A DNA stretch of 64,000 bases. Source: Curvibacter sp. (GTDB taxonomy: Bacteria > Pseudomonadota > Gammaproteobacteria > Burkholderiales > Burkholderiaceae_C). Below are positions 1 to 9,142 of the stretch, in pieces; within the stretch, counting starts at the first letter, position 1, and each line of letters starts with the position of its first letter. Location of the stretch: assembly GCA_004293725.1 (NCBI GenBank), contig REAW01000015.1, positions 59,318 to 123,317 on the forward strand, written 5' to 3'. Below the pieces are notes generated by a model. The model searched no databases, was not told where the DNA came from, and saw only the letters and a list, made by a program, of their open reading frames with translations. The position numbers were made by a program, and so were the translations under genes.

Positions 1-1
1 G

Positions 2-970
2 CCTGTGCAGACCATGTGGCAGGGCGACACCGAACACCTGCAAGGCGTGCGCGTGGACACCGGTGTGCAGGACGGTGGCGAGATACCGATGTTCTACGAC
101 TCGATGATTGCCAAGCTCATCGTGCACGGCAAGGACCGTAATGACGCGATTGCCAAGATGCGCGAAGCGCTCAATGGCTTTGTGATCCGCGGTGTGTCCA
201 GCAACATTCCGTTTCAAGCGGCGCTGCTGGCTCACCCCAAGTTTGTGAGCGGTGATTTCAACACCGGCTTCATCGCCGAGAACTACGGCAAAGGCTTCTT
301 TGCCGAAGATGTGCCGCATGACGACGCAGCATTCCTCACCGCGCTGGCCGCCTTTGTGCGCCGCAAGTCGCGTGAGCGTGCAGCGGGGCTGTCTGGCCAG
401 TTGCCCGGTTATGCGGTCGACGCAGGCAAAGACTATGTGGTCGTCACCCTCGATGCAGCAGGCAATAACCGCTACACCGCTGTGCATGTGGACGAGTTTG
501 AGGGCGAAACAGGCTCTGCCCAAGTGCGGGTGGGCGCGAGCAGCTATGTTATTCGTAGCAAGTCGCGCCTGAACGACATTGCCATCACCGGCACGGTGAA
601 CGGCAAGGCCTTCACCGCACAGGTGGAGCGCGGCACGCCCAAGAACCCGCTTGCCCTGCGTGTGCAGCACAACGGCACCCGCATCGATGCGCTTGTCATG
701 TCCCCCCGCATGGCAGAGCTACACAAGTTGATGCCGCACAAGGCACCGCCCGACATGAGCCGCTTCGTGCTCTCGCCCATGCCCGGTTTGCTGGTGGATG
801 TGGCGGTGGTGCCCGGCCAGAAGGTGCAGGCTGGCGAGCGTGTGGCCGTGATCGAAGCCATGAAGATGGAAAACGTGCTGTTTGCTGCCGCAGACGGTGT
901 GGTCGGCAAGGTGTTGGCTGCTAAGGGTGAGAGCCTGAGCGTGGATCAGGCTATCGTGGAATTTGTTTAA
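2..970 (+). CDS. pccA: Propionyl/acetyl-CoA carboxylase alpha subunit, C-terminal part
   Basis: The 5' end lies outside the window; 322 codons are visible and the frame is open back to base 2. Biotin-dependent acyl-CoA carboxylase alpha subunits carboxylate biotin and carry it on a C-terminal carrier domain. The last 70 or so residues form that carrier domain, with the biotinylation motif AMKMEN followed by a conserved swinging-arm sequence. Between the biotin carboxylase end (FYDSMIAKLIVHGKDR, RGVSSNIPF) and the carrier there are about 140 residues that fit the BT linker domain of propionyl-CoA carboxylase alpha, which is why PccA is preferred over AccC or MccA. The next gene is a VOC protein, which would fit a methylmalonyl-CoA epimerase in propionate breakdown. 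The exact substrate is inferred, not shown. Confidence 0.85.
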   Translation, partial: PVQTMWQGDTEHLQGVRVDTGVQDGGEIPMFYDSMIAKLIVHGKDRNDAIAKMREALNGFVIRGVSSNIPFQAALLAHPKFVSGDFNTGFIAENYGKGFFAEDVPHDDAAFLTALAAFVRRKSRERAAGLSGQLPGYAVDAGKDYVVVTLDAAGNNRYTAVHVDEFEGETGSAQVRVGASSYVIRSKSRLNDIAITGTVNGKAFTAQVERGTPKNPLALRVQHNGTRIDALVMSPRMAELHKLMPHKAPPDMSRFVLSPMPGLLVDVAVVPGQKVQAGERVAVIEAMKMENVLFAAADGVVGKVLAAKGESLSVDQAIVEFV

Positions 971-979
971 GGATTGGTC

Positions 980-1444
980 ATGACACAGCGTCCGTTCAAG
1001 GTCTTGGGCATCCAGCAAATCGCCATCGGCGGCCCCGACAAGAAGCGCCTGCAAACCTTGTGGGTGGACATGCTGGGGCTGGAGGTCACTGGCACGTTCA
1101 AGAGTGAGAAGGAAAACGTGGATGAGGACATCTGCGCTATCGGGTCCGGCCCCTACAAGGTGGAAGTCGACCTAATGCAGCCGATGGACCCTGACAAGAA
1201 GCCTGCGGTGCACACCACGCCCTTGAACCATGTAGGCCTATGGATCGACAACCTGCCGGTGGCGGTGGAGTGGCTCACGGCCAAGGGCGTGCGCTTTGCT
1301 CCGGGTGGCATCCGCAAAGGTGCAGCGGGCTATGACATCACCTTTTTGCACCCCAAAAGCAATGAAGAATTCCCGATTGCGGGGGAGGGGGTGTTGATCG
1401 AGTTGGTGCAGGCCCCTGACGAGGTGATTGCGGCCCTAGCTTAA
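980..1444 (+). CDS. VOC-family protein, possible methylmalonyl-CoA epimerase
   Basis: A 154-residue vicinal-oxygen-chelate protein. It opens with the usual first beta-strand histidine/glutamine region ([12 protein letters not shown]) and [14 protein letters not shown], and ends with [14 protein letters not shown], the metal-ligand glutamate strand. ATG at 980 is chosen because AAGGA lies just upstream; an in-frame TTG at 974 is less likely. It sits 9 bases after the carboxylase alpha gene and is probably cotranscribed. VOC proteins include glyoxalases, dioxygenases and methylmalonyl-CoA epimerase. The position next to propionyl-CoA carboxylase makes the epimerase role plausible, but the sequence alone does not decide it. 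Confidence 0.75.
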   Translation: MTQRPFKVLGIQQIAIGGPDKKRLQTLWVDMLGLEVTGTFKSEKENVDEDICAIGSGPYKVEVDLMQPMDPDKKPAVHTTPLNHVGLWIDNLPVAVEWLTAKGVRFAPGGIRKGAAGYDITFLHPKSNEEFPIAGEGVLIELVQAPDEVIAALA

Positions 1445-1577
1445 TGGCTCTATCTGGCGTGTTCGGGCAGGCATGCTAGTTAGGGAAAACGCTTGGTTTT
1501 GGTGCCATTTTTACTTCCGGCTTTGAAAAAATGACGCTAAAGTCCAAGTACTAAGTAAAAGAACAAGGAGCAACGCC

Positions 1578-3905
1578 ATGGGTGCTGAAAAAGTTTTGAG
1601 TGTTGGCATGTTGCTGATGCGCAAGATGCGCTTGGGGTCCAAACTGGGCATCGTGTTTTTCGTCGCGCTGGTCCCCCTGTTGTTGATTGTTTGGCAGTTG
1701 TTCTCGCGCAATATGTCGGATGCACAGATCACCCGAAGTGAAGTGCAAGGCGTCCATATCGTCGAGCAAGCCTCCCAAGTCATCCGCCTGATCCAAACTC
1801 ATCGGGACCAAACCAACCTGGTCTTGCTGGGCAACACGGCGGCCCAAGGCAGCCGCGACCAGACGCGTGGGCAACTGAACGAAGCGCGTGCCGAACTTGC
1901 TCGCAGGGTTGTCAATAGTGACCCAGAGGCGATTCCCCCTGAATGGAGAGACGTGCAAAGCCGGCTGGATGGGCTGATAGCCCAATTGGAAGGCAAAGAT
2001 GCTCCACAAGCATTTGCGCTACACACCACGCTGGTGGCTGACCTGACCCGGTTTGTCTACGGCGTGGCCGACAAGTCGGGTTTGTTATACGACCCGGAAC
2101 CTGCGATCTATTTGCTCATGGACGTTTCGGTGTCCCGCTTGACGACATTGGGGGAGCAAATCGGTCTTTTGCGGGGTGCAGGGGCTGGTTTTTTGAGCCA
2201 ACCGCAAGTCAGCGATGAAGCGGTTGGACGGATCTCTGCGCAAGCCGCTATGGTGGCGGCTCTATCGGCTGATTTGGTTTATTCCGAGAAAATTCTGGCC
2301 GACAAAGGTGTTCGCCTAGCAAGCGGTCCGGTACTGCAAACTGCGGTAGTTGATTTGTCGGCGCAGATTCGCGAGCGCTTCAAGGCAGGCGCCGCTGGCG
2401 GCAATGCAGAAGCCTACTTTGCAGCGGGCACCAAAGCCATGGATGCGAACTGGGCCCATCACCAGGCTGTCAATCAACAAACGCGGGCGCTCCTGGAAGC
2501 GCGCGAAGCGGGCTTGATCCGCTCTTGGTACGTGCTTGCCATTGGCAGCGTGGCCTCTGTAGCGGTGCTTACTTATCTGATCTTGTCGTTCAACTTGAGT
2601 TTCTTGGCAGACTTGCGTCAAATTCAACTGTTCATGCGCGAAACCGCTAGCGGAAACTTGCGGCATAAAGTCAGCATTCGTGGCTCTGACGAACTGGCCG
2701 CAATGACGACTTCTATGGATGCGATGGTGAACAACCTCTCTTCCATGGTGGCCAGCGTACGTAGCAACTCGGCGTTGGTAGCCAATTCGGGGGATGTACT
2801 CGTAGCCAATAATGAATCTTTGTCCGGCCGCACAGAGCAACAAGCTGCCAACCTGGAAGAAACCTCGGCAAGCGTGCAAGAGTTGTCAGTTACCGTGAAG
2901 GACAACGCCCAGACCGCCAATCACTCGGACCGCGCGGCACAAGAAGTGCGTGCTGTGGCAGAGCAGGGGGCCAAAGGCATGGTAGAGGCGATTGCGTCGG
3001 TAGAGGCCATTGAAGCCAGCACCAAACGCATGGATGAGATTGTGGGTGTGATCGATGGGCTGGCTTTCCAGACCAATATCTTGGCCCTCAATGCGGCGGT
3101 TGAGGCGGCGCGTGCCGGTGAGTCAGGCCGAGGCTTTGCGGTGGTGGCTTCCGAAGTGCGTTCGCTGGCGCAGCGCTCGGCAGCGTCGGCCAAAGAAATT
3201 CGCCAACTCATTGGCACCTCTAGCACCCAAGTGGCTTCTGGCGTGGCGCAAATTCGCGCCGCAGGCGCCAATATCACGCGGATTGTGGATGGCGTACGAA
3301 ATGTGGCGGCCAATATGTCGGCCATCTCCACCTCCAGCGCCGAGCAGAGCAATAGCCTGGCCGAAATCACCACCGCCATTCGTCAGCTTGACGAGATTAC
3401 GCAACAGAACGCTGCGATGGTGGAGCAGGCGGTGAGCCAGTCCACCGCTTTGCAAGAGCGCGCCAGCGTGTTGTCGGATGCCGTGGCGGTGTTCAAGCTG
3501 CAACAGGGCTCTGCTGACGAGGCCCGGGCCTTGGTGGAGCGGGCATTGACGCTGCGCCGAGGGGCCGGCAGTCGCGATGCGTTTGTTCGCGCAGTTACCC
3601 CTAAGGAAAGCGGTTTGGTGGACCGCGACATGTATGTGTTTGTGCTGGACCGTAGTGGTCAGTACCTGGCCTTTGGCGGAAACCCGGCCAAGGTGGGTAC
3701 GCGGGTGCAGGATGTGGCCGGTATCGATGGCAATGCCTTGATAGACTCCATCGTCGGGCAAGCATCTGTGGCCCCCGGTTGGGTGGAGTACGACATTGTG
3801 AACCCCCTCAATGGCAAAGTGCAGACCAAAATGTCCTATGTGGTGCAGGTCGATGACGTGTTTGTCGGTTGTGGGGTATACAAAAACCTCATGATCGCGG
3901 CCTGA
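1578..3905 (+). CDS. Methyl-accepting chemotaxis protein with C-terminal Cache-like domain
   Basis: A 775-residue transducer. The first transmembrane segment lies near residues 23-43, followed by a periplasmic helical region of about 270 residues. The second transmembrane segment ([19 protein letters not shown]) lies near 315-335, then HAMP, then the coiled-coil signalling domain with its hairpin tip ([20 protein letters not shown], then [15 protein letters not shown]). Unlike classical receptors it continues about 110 residues past the coiled coil into a module resembling single-Cache sensors ([45 protein letters not shown]). ATG at 1578 follows AAGGAG with 8-base spacing. It is followed 36 bases later by a receiver protein and then, convergently, by a diguanylate cyclase. 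The ligand is unknown, and no CheR-binding pentapeptide is seen at the end. Confidence 0.9.
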   Translation: MGAEKVLSVGMLLMRKMRLGSKLGIVFFVALVPLLLIVWQLFSRNMSDAQITRSEVQGVHIVEQASQVIRLIQTHRDQTNLVLLGNTAAQGSRDQTRGQLNEARAELARRVVNSDPEAIPPEWRDVQSRLDGLIAQLEGKDAPQAFALHTTLVADLTRFVYGVADKSGLLYDPEPAIYLLMDVSVSRLTTLGEQIGLLRGAGAGFLSQPQVSDEAVGRISAQAAMVAALSADLVYSEKILADKGVRLASGPVLQTAVVDLSAQIRERFKAGAAGGNAEAYFAAGTKAMDANWAHHQAVNQQTRALLEAREAGLIRSWYVLAIGSVASVAVLTYLILSFNLSFLADLRQIQLFMRETASGNLRHKVSIRGSDELAAMTTSMDAMVNNLSSMVASVRSNSALVANSGDVLVANNESLSGRTEQQAANLEETSASVQELSVTVKDNAQTANHSDRAAQEVRAVAEQGAKGMVEAIASVEAIEASTKRMDEIVGVIDGLAFQTNILALNAAVEAARAGESGRGFAVVASEVRSLAQRSAASAKEIRQLIGTSSTQVASGVAQIRAAGANITRIVDGVRNVAANMSAISTSSAEQSNSLAEITTAIRQLDEITQQNAAMVEQAVSQSTALQERASVLSDAVAVFKLQQGSADEARALVERALTLRRGAGSRDAFVRAVTPKESGLVDRDMYVFVLDRSGQYLAFGGNPAKVGTRVQDVAGIDGNALIDSIVGQASVAPGWVEYDIVNPLNGKVQTKMSYVVQVDDVFVGCGVYKNLMIAA

Positions 3906-3941
3906 ATGAAATGCGTCGAGCCCTGCTTAGAAAACTGAACT

Positions 3942-4337
3942 ATGAATACCTCCAAATCAACCGCACTTCGGGTTTTGGCTGCCGATGACAACCCGGTCAA
4001 CCAGAAATTGATTGTGGCTGCGCTGAAGCAGCTCGGGCATCAAGGAGTTGTCGTGAGTGATGGTGAGAAAGCACTGCGTTGCCTTTCTCAGCTCAGTTTT
4101 GATGTACTTCTGCTGGATGTGCAAATGCCTGTCATGGACGGGTTGGAAGCGTTGGCATCCATTCGCAAGCAAGAGCTTCAGGGCAAACCACACTTGCCGG
4201 TCATTATGGTCACCGCGAATGACGTACCGGGCGATCGTGAACGCTATCTCAAGCAAGGTGCCGACGGCTATGTCGCCAAGCCCGTTGACATTGCCCTGCT
4301 GGACGCTGAAATCAAACGGGTTTTGCGTCGACTTTAA
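3942..4337 (+). CDS. Single-domain response regulator (CheY-like)
   Basis: A 131-residue stand-alone receiver. The acidic pair is Asp15-Asp16 (LAADDNPVNQ), the phospho-acceptor is Asp59 (LLLDVQMPVMDG), the switch Thr lies in MVTAND and the conserved Lys in YVAKPVD. The ADDNPVNQKL style is typical of receivers that serve hybrid histidine kinases rather than flagellar CheY. It has no output domain. It follows the chemoreceptor gene closely, so it may act as a phosphate sink or adaptor in the same signalling unit; that role is inferred from position only. Confidence 0.88.
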   Translation: MNTSKSTALRVLAADDNPVNQKLIVAALKQLGHQGVVVSDGEKALRCLSQLSFDVLLLDVQMPVMDGLEALASIRKQELQGKPHLPVIMVTANDVPGDRERYLKQGADGYVAKPVDIALLDAEIKRVLRRL

Positions 4338-4423
4338 ATGTCGCAGTGGGCAACAATTTCAGATTCCCCGAACGCTCTTGCATTGTGATGCACGGGTCTG
4401 AACGCTAGCCGATAGGCGTGGCT

Positions 4424-5392
4424 TCAGTTCTTGACTGCAGGTGTTTCGCCACACACGCGGGCCCGACCGCTGTTCTTGGCGTTGTACAGCCGCTGATCAG
4501 CGAGGGCAATCAGTTGTTCTGCTTCCAGTTCTCCTCCAATGGAGCTTGCCACACCCATGCTAAGGGTGACATATTGCGACACATCGGAGTAGAGATGTGG
4601 CAGGGCACGTTCCTGCAAACGCTTGGAAATCTTTTCCGCAATTTCCATCGCGTTGTCCTGAGAGGTTTCAGGTAGCAGGCAGATAAACTCTTCGCCGCCG
4701 TAGCGCGCTGCAATGTCAGTTTTGCGTCGCAGGCTTCCTTTGACGGTCGAGGCAATTTCCCGCAAACAATCGTCACCGGTCTGATGGCCATAGTGGTCGT
4801 TGTATCGTTTAAAGAAGTCTACATCCAACAAAATAATGGCCAAGGAGCTGGCTTGACGTACCGAGCGGGACCATTCCATTTCCAGTTGGTGGTCAAAAAA
4901 ACGTCGGTTGAACAGCGTGGTGAGTCCATCCCGAAAGGCCAGAGAGCGCAGGGCATCTGACTGGTACTTGAGCAACAAATGGGTCCTAACCCGGGCACGC
5001 AGAACACTGGGGTTGATGGGTTTGGAGATAAAGTCCACCGCTCCCAATTCCAACCCAAGCGTTTCCTTTTCAGGGTCAGAGTGGGAAGTAACAAAGATCA
5101 CCGGGATGTTGCGCGTTGTTTCGTTGGCCTTGAGCCGACGGCAGACTTCAAAACCATCCATTTCAGGCATCTCGATATCCAGCAGAACGAGGTCTGGCAA
5201 CTTGCTTTCGCACAGTTGGAGCGCAGTTTTTCCGTTGGTTGCCTTGAAGACCTGGCAGTCTTCAGCGAAAGCGCGATACATCACGTGGATGTTGACGGTT
5301 TGGTCGTCAACCATCAACAGACTGGGTTTGTGCGCAGGGGCTCCGTCAGGCAATGCGGCAAAAATGGAGGAGTCACTGAGCATGGGTGACAA
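4424..5392 (-). CDS. Receiver-GGEEF diguanylate cyclase (PleD/WspR-like)
   Basis: A 322-residue response regulator that should make cyclic di-GMP from two GTP. The receiver covers about residues 24-140, with acidic residues in MVDDQ and phospho-acceptor Asp72 (LLDIEMPEMDGFE). The GGDEF domain covers about 150-315, with the active-site motif GGEEF at 232-236. The product-inhibition I-site RxxD is intact at 223-226, five residues before GGEEF, so feedback inhibition is expected. It is convergent with the chemoreceptor/receiver pair, the two genes ending 86 bases apart. Partner kinase not evident here. Confidence 0.92.
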   Translation of the reverse strand: MSPMLSDSSIFAALPDGAPAHKPSLLMVDDQTVNIHVMYRAFAEDCQVFKATNGKTALQLCESKLPDLVLLDIEMPEMDGFEVCRRLKANETTRNIPVIFVTSHSDPEKETLGLELGAVDFISKPINPSVLRARVRTHLLLKYQSDALRSLAFRDGLTTLFNRRFFDHQLEMEWSRSVRQASSLAIILLDVDFFKRYNDHYGHQTGDDCLREIASTVKGSLRRKTDIAARYGGEEFICLLPETSQDNAMEIAEKISKRLQERALPHLYSDVSQYVTLSMGVASSIGGELEAEQLIALADQRLYNAKNSGRARVCGETPAVKN

Positions 5393-5499
5393 ATAGGTTG
5401 CGCATGTATGGTCAGATTATTGCCGGATAAACGGAGAAAGGATGCACTCGTACAGCTAGGTTCCAACAATTTAGGGTTACATCCAACAAAATCCAGGGG

Positions 5500-5520
5500 C
5501 GGCACTGGCATGAAGTGCCG
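5500..5520 (-). terminator. Hairpin downstream of rnfB-like gene
   Basis: Perfect 7-bp inverted repeat CGGCACT/AGTGCCG with a 7-base loop, about 45 bases after the end of the minus-strand rnfB-like gene and before the diguanylate cyclase start. On the minus strand it is followed only by a weak T-rich stretch, so termination is possible but not certain. Confidence 0.35.
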
Positions 5521-5563
5521 TTTGGGATTGCTGATGATCCTCGTGGGAGCTAGCGCACCAGGC

Positions 5564-6241
5564 CTAAGGGACTTGTCGTAGTGCCTTGGCTCTTGCTAGA
5601 GCTGCTTCAATCACGGCGCGCTTTTTATCGAGAACAGCCGGGTCTGTATGTTGGGAGTGGGCCGGCAAATCCGCGAGTTTGATGTTGGCTTTTTCTTCCA
5701 GGCGCTTGGTGTTTTCATCGACGTCTCTGGCAAGGCGCGCGCTGTGCGATGCATACCTTTTGCGGGCTGTGTCTGCAAGCTGGGCGGACCACGCAGCCCA
5801 ACCCGTGGTTTCGCCAGTGGCGTTTTCCATCAAAATGCAGTCGACCGGGCAAACCGGCAGGCACAACTCGCAGCCAGTGCAAAACTCTTCAATCACCGTG
5901 TGCATCCGCTTGTTGCTGCCGATGATGGCGTCGGTAGGGCAGGCATCCAGGCAAAGGGTGCAGCCGATGCACCAGTTCTCATCAATGAAGGCTACGCTGC
6001 GGGGCGCTTCGGTGCCAAAGGACGGGTCTAACGGCAGCAGCGGCAGGCCGGTGATGGCAGCCAAGCGCGCAATGCCCTCTTCGCCCCCGGGCGGGCATTG
6101 GTTGATGCTCGCTTCTTTATCGATGATAGCGTGGGCATAAGCGGCGCAATCTGGGTAGCCACAGCGGGTGCACTGTGTCTGGGGCAGCGCGTCCAACAGG
6201 CGCTGCACCAGAGGCTGTAGAGTTGCCGCGACGGGCTTCAC
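5564..6241 (-). CDS. RnfB-like iron-sulfur protein (orphan, cytosolic)
   Basis: A 225-residue electron-transfer protein. Residues about 8-55 carry a 4Fe-4S FeS domain (CTRCGYPDC and a later NQCPPGG). Two ferredoxin-type clusters follow, [16 protein letters not shown] and [16 protein letters not shown]. This is the RnfB/RsxB arrangement, but the N-terminal membrane helix of true RnfB is missing and no other rnf gene is present, so it is likely a soluble member. A lysine- and arginine-rich tail of about 80 residues follows the clusters. GTG at 6241 overlaps the phaZ stop (GTGA), indicating translational coupling. The redox partner is unknown. Confidence 0.82.
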   Translation of the reverse strand: MKPVAATLQPLVQRLLDALPQTQCTRCGYPDCAAYAHAIIDKEASINQCPPGGEEGIARLAAITGLPLLPLDPSFGTEAPRSVAFIDENWCIGCTLCLDACPTDAIIGSNKRMHTVIEEFCTGCELCLPVCPVDCILMENATGETTGWAAWSAQLADTARKRYASHSARLARDVDENTKRLEEKANIKLADLPAHSQHTDPAVLDKKRAVIEAALARAKALRQVP

Positions 6242-7659
6242 TTGCTCTTTATGCTGCGCTTGGCTGCTACCTTTTTAGGAGCTATTGGCGCAGTCTTCAC
6301 GGTGGTCCGGGTTACTTTTTTTGCTGACACAGGCTGTGCAGCACGTTTTGCGGGTTCTGGTGCAGGTGGGGTGGCCGGTGCGGCTTGTTCCTTCGGTGCA
6401 GGGTGTGCCTTGATGAATGCCTTGACCTGCGGGTAAACATGTTCGCGCCAGCGGCGACCCGAAAAGATGCCGTAGTGGCCCGCACCCTTGGCCTCAAAGT
6501 GGCGTTGGCGGCTCTTCGGAACACCGCTGCAGATATCGTGCACGGCCTCGGTCTGGCCGGCGCCCGATATGTCGTCCAGCTCGCCTTCTACGGACATCAG
6601 GGCGGTGGTCTTGATGTCCGATGGCTTTACCCGTTCCGGCTTGCCCTGGGGGTTGCGTACATCCCAGGTACCGTTGACCAGTGCAAAGTCCTGGAACACC
6701 ACCTGGATGGTTTCCAGGTAGTAGTCAGCGTCCATGTCCAGCACCGCGTTGTATTCGTCGTAGAACTTGCGGTGGGCCTCAGTGCTGGCATCGTCACCCT
6801 TGATCAGGTCCTGGAAGTAGTCGTAATGGCTCTTCGCATGGTGGTCGGGGTTCATGGCCACAAACCCGGTGTGCTGCAAAAACCCAGGGTACACGCGACG
6901 GCCTGCGCCGGGGAAGTTGCTGGGCACGCGGTAAATCACATTGTTCTCAAACCAGCTGTGGCTCTTGTTCATGGCCAAATTGTTTACCGCCGTAGGCGAC
7001 TTGCGCGCATCAATTGGCCCCCCCATCATGGTCATGGTCAGCGGCGTGGTTTCGCCACGGCTGGCCATGAGTGCCACAGCCGCCAGGACAGGCACCGTGG
7101 GCTGGCACACGCTCATGACGTGGCAATTGCCATACTTGCCTTGCACGTGTCGGATGAACTCTTGCACGTAGTTGACATAGTCATCAAGATGGAATTCCCC
7201 CTCAGACAGAGGTACCAAGCGGGCGTTCTTCCAATCCGTGATGTAGACCTTGTGGTCTTTCAGCATGGTTTTGACGGTGTCGCGCAGCAGTGTTGCATAG
7301 TGTCCCGACAGTGGCGCCACGATCAGCACCACAGGCTGGCCTTTGATCTTGTCCAGCGTCTTGTTGTCGTCGGTAAAACGTTTAAAGCGGCGTAGTTCGC
7401 AAAAAGGTTTGTTGATCTCTACGCGTTCGTGGATAGCTACGTCTACACCATCTACATCGATGGTGCGAAGGCCGAATTCTGGTTTTTCGTAGTCCTTGCC
7501 GAGGCGGTGCATGAGGTCGTAACCCGCCGACAGACGCTGGGCGAAAGGGTTTTGCCCCGCCACAGAGAGCGGGTTGCTGTAGAGCTTGGCAGCGGCCAGT
7601 GCCAGGTCGGAAAATGGCTCCATAAGGGAGCGTTGTGTTTCGTAAAGCTGGTACAGCAT
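6238..7659 (-). CDS. phaZ: Intracellular polyhydroxyalkanoate depolymerase
   Basis: A 473-residue enzyme of the PhaZ1 type, which degrades storage PHB granules in the cytoplasm. The N-terminus ([15 protein letters not shown]) is characteristic of the family. The nucleophile is Cys185 in SVCQPTVPV, the cysteine form seen in intracellular depolymerases; a catalytic Asp region (EGELDDISG) and a His region ([13 protein letters not shown]) follow. ATG at 7659 has AAGAGG upstream. The last 60 or so residues are a low-complexity Ala/Pro/Lys tail, part of which is encoded by a copy of the dispersed GCGC/AGCT/TAGC element (6265-6291). Coupled to the downstream rnfB-like gene by a 4-base overlap. Confidence 0.93.
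   Translation of the reverse strand: MLYQLYETQRSLMEPFSDLALAAAKLYSNPLSVAGQNPFAQRLSAGYDLMHRLGKDYEKPEFGLRTIDVDGVDVAIHERVEINKPFCELRRFKRFTDDNKTLDKIKGQPVVLIVAPLSGHYATLLRDTVKTMLKDHKVYITDWKNARLVPLSEGEFHLDDYVNYVQEFIRHVQGKYGNCHVMSVCQPTVPVLAAVALMASRGETTPLTMTMMGGPIDARKSPTAVNNLAMNKSHSWFENNVIYRVPSNFPGAGRRVYPGFLQHTGFVAMNPDHHAKSHYDYFQDLIKGDDASTEAHRKFYDEYNAVLDMDADYYLETIQVVFQDFALVNGTWDVRNPQGKPERVKPSDIKTTALMSVEGELDDISGAGQTEAVHDICSGVPKSRQRHFEAKGAGHYGIFSGRRWREHVYPQVKAFIKAHPAPKEQAAPATPPAPEPAKRAAQPVSAKKVTRTTVKTAPIAPKKVAAKRSIKSK
6265..6291 (-). repeat. Dispersed GCGC-N4-AGCT-N10-TAGC element, copy 1 (in phaZ)
   Basis: On the minus strand GCGC, CAAT, AGCT, 10 bases, TAGCA. It lies in the 3' tail of phaZ and is read in frame as APIAPKKVA. 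Same spacing as six other copies in the window. Confidence 0.75.
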
Positions 7660-7708
7660 GTTGGCCTCTTAAGAAATGTTGCAGTGCAATATAGCAGTGT
7701 TGCGTGCT

Positions 7709-9052
7709 TCAGCGATTGCTTGCGCGCAGAATCCCCCGAATTGCGTTGCGACTGTGGGCGCCAAAGTTGGATAGTAATTCCGCCACGAGCGCGTCCAAAG
7801 CGGATTTGGCTTCTGGTTGGGTATTCGCGAGTTCTTTCACCATGGTGATATCTCCCTCATTGGCTCCGAAGTCAAATGCCGGGTCGGACACAAAGCCCTT
7901 GGGCATACTGGTAATGAGTGTTTGGGCAATGCGGGGGCCGTAGCTGGCTGCTTGAGAGGACACGACGTTGCGCAGGTACAAATCATGCCACTCGGGATAA
8001 ATACTATCTTTTTCGCCATTGCGCAAGGCTTGGTCGATAGGTGTGTCGCGCTTGGCCAATGCGGAGTTCAACAGCACTTCGGCTTGGTACTTCTCCAGCG
8101 CGAGATGGCGATTGGAGAGCAGAGTCACCATGTCGTTTTTCATCCCGGAAAAGCCGGCCATTGCCATGGCATTTACGGCCAGGAGTTTGAGCACGGAGTC
8201 ACCCGGTGACAGACTGGCATGGTAGGGTTGGGTCAGGTCCTGCAGGTAGTGCAGTGCAAGTCCAGTAAAGCGCCATCCCCAGTAAGGGTGTCCTGTTCTG
8301 AAGGCCAGTGACGCGAGAGATGAATATTGGTAAACCCGAAGTTGCGGAAACGTCCGCTTGATAAAGGGGGCCGCGGAGTAGAGCACTTTGCTTTCGTGCA
8401 TGAAGCCCATATGGAAGGGGGCTTGGCTGGAGTAAGGGAGCAGGGGGTTGCCGAAAGGAAGGGTGCCAAAGCCGTACAGCTTGCCCCATTCCGAGGGGCT
8501 GTCTTCAAAAAGGTTGATGTCCAGTCCGTAGTCCGGTTCATCGGAAGCACTGGCCACGACGGCCAGCGGCGCTACCATATCCCCTGCATAAAGGGGCTGG
8601 AATTTTTGGCTGGCGTTGCCCAACATGGGCAGGGTCGTTACGGTCTCAGATGAAAGGCGCGGTGCGGGCGATACCGCAGTTTTGGGGTCGGGCTGGATAA
8701 AGAGAGCAAATCGGCTATTGGGTGCAATACGGAGCGCATGGGTGAAGGCCAAGCGACGCGCTTCATCACTACGCTCGGGGTTGGCTTTGAATTCAAGCTT
8801 GGCCGGGCGGGGCGGGTAGCTTTGCAGGTTTGCGGCAGCCCAGGCTTCCTGGCTTGCCAGCAGCGCTTCTATGGTCTTCTCTTCGGCCTTGAGAAAAGCT
8901 TCCAGTGGCTCCACCACCACAGGTGCGGCTTGCGCAACTTCCGGCATCGTTTCGAGGGCGCGGTAAGCAGCCAAGCTATGGTTGCCCCAAGCTCCAGCAG
9001 TTGACGAGACCAGCCCTAGCAGGGTTCCCAAGGTATAGGCCCACTTTTTCAT
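7709..9052 (-). CDS. Exported zinc phospholipase C / S1-P1 nuclease-like protein
   Basis: A 447-residue protein with a clear signal peptide (MKKWAYTLGTLLGLVSSTAGA, cleavage just before WGNHS). The mature N-terminus W-G-x-H followed by a helix is how zinc-dependent phospholipase C and S1/P1 nucleases begin, the Trp amine and His binding zinc. The second signature WGWRFTGLALHYLQDLTQPYHA near residue 265 matches the H-x3-D-x4-PxH zinc cluster of that superfamily. Substrate (phospholipid or nucleic acid) cannot be told apart here. ATG at 9052 has AGGGA upstream. Likely periplasmic or secreted, and monocistronic. Confidence 0.7.
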   Translation of the reverse strand: MKKWAYTLGTLLGLVSSTAGAWGNHSLAAYRALETMPEVAQAAPVVVEPLEAFLKAEEKTIEALLASQEAWAAANLQSYPPRPAKLEFKANPERSDEARRLAFTHALRIAPNSRFALFIQPDPKTAVSPAPRLSSETVTTLPMLGNASQKFQPLYAGDMVAPLAVVASASDEPDYGLDINLFEDSPSEWGKLYGFGTLPFGNPLLPYSSQAPFHMGFMHESKVLYSAAPFIKRTFPQLRVYQYSSLASLAFRTGHPYWGWRFTGLALHYLQDLTQPYHASLSPGDSVLKLLAVNAMAMAGFSGMKNDMVTLLSNRHLALEKYQAEVLLNSALAKRDTPIDQALRNGEKDSIYPEWHDLYLRNVVSSQAASYGPRIAQTLITSMPKGFVSDPAFDFGANEGDITMVKELANTQPEAKSALDALVAELLSNFGAHSRNAIRGILRASNR

Positions 9053-9083
9053 ACGTTATCCCTTATCTGTGCCCGTGGAATCT

Positions 9084-9110
9084 GCGCGAGTAGCTATCAA
9101 AAATGTAGCA
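9084..9110 (+). repeat. Dispersed GCGC/AGCT/TAGC element, copy 2 (intergenic)
   Basis: GCGC, GAGT, AGCT, 10 bases, TAGCA, in the 90-base gap between the aminotransferase and the phospholipase-like gene. The surrounding ends CTGCGC and GCGCAG (9082-9120) are mutually inverted, so the copy can fold back. Confidence 0.75.
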
Positions 9111-9142
9111 ACCCGCGCAGGTGTTCTCGCTTGCTACCCGGC

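Noticed and set aside
6385..7395. Long open frame on the plus strand opposite phaZ
   Set aside because: It is antisense to a well-supported gene, has no family resemblance and is His/Val-rich as expected from GC-skewed antisense frames.
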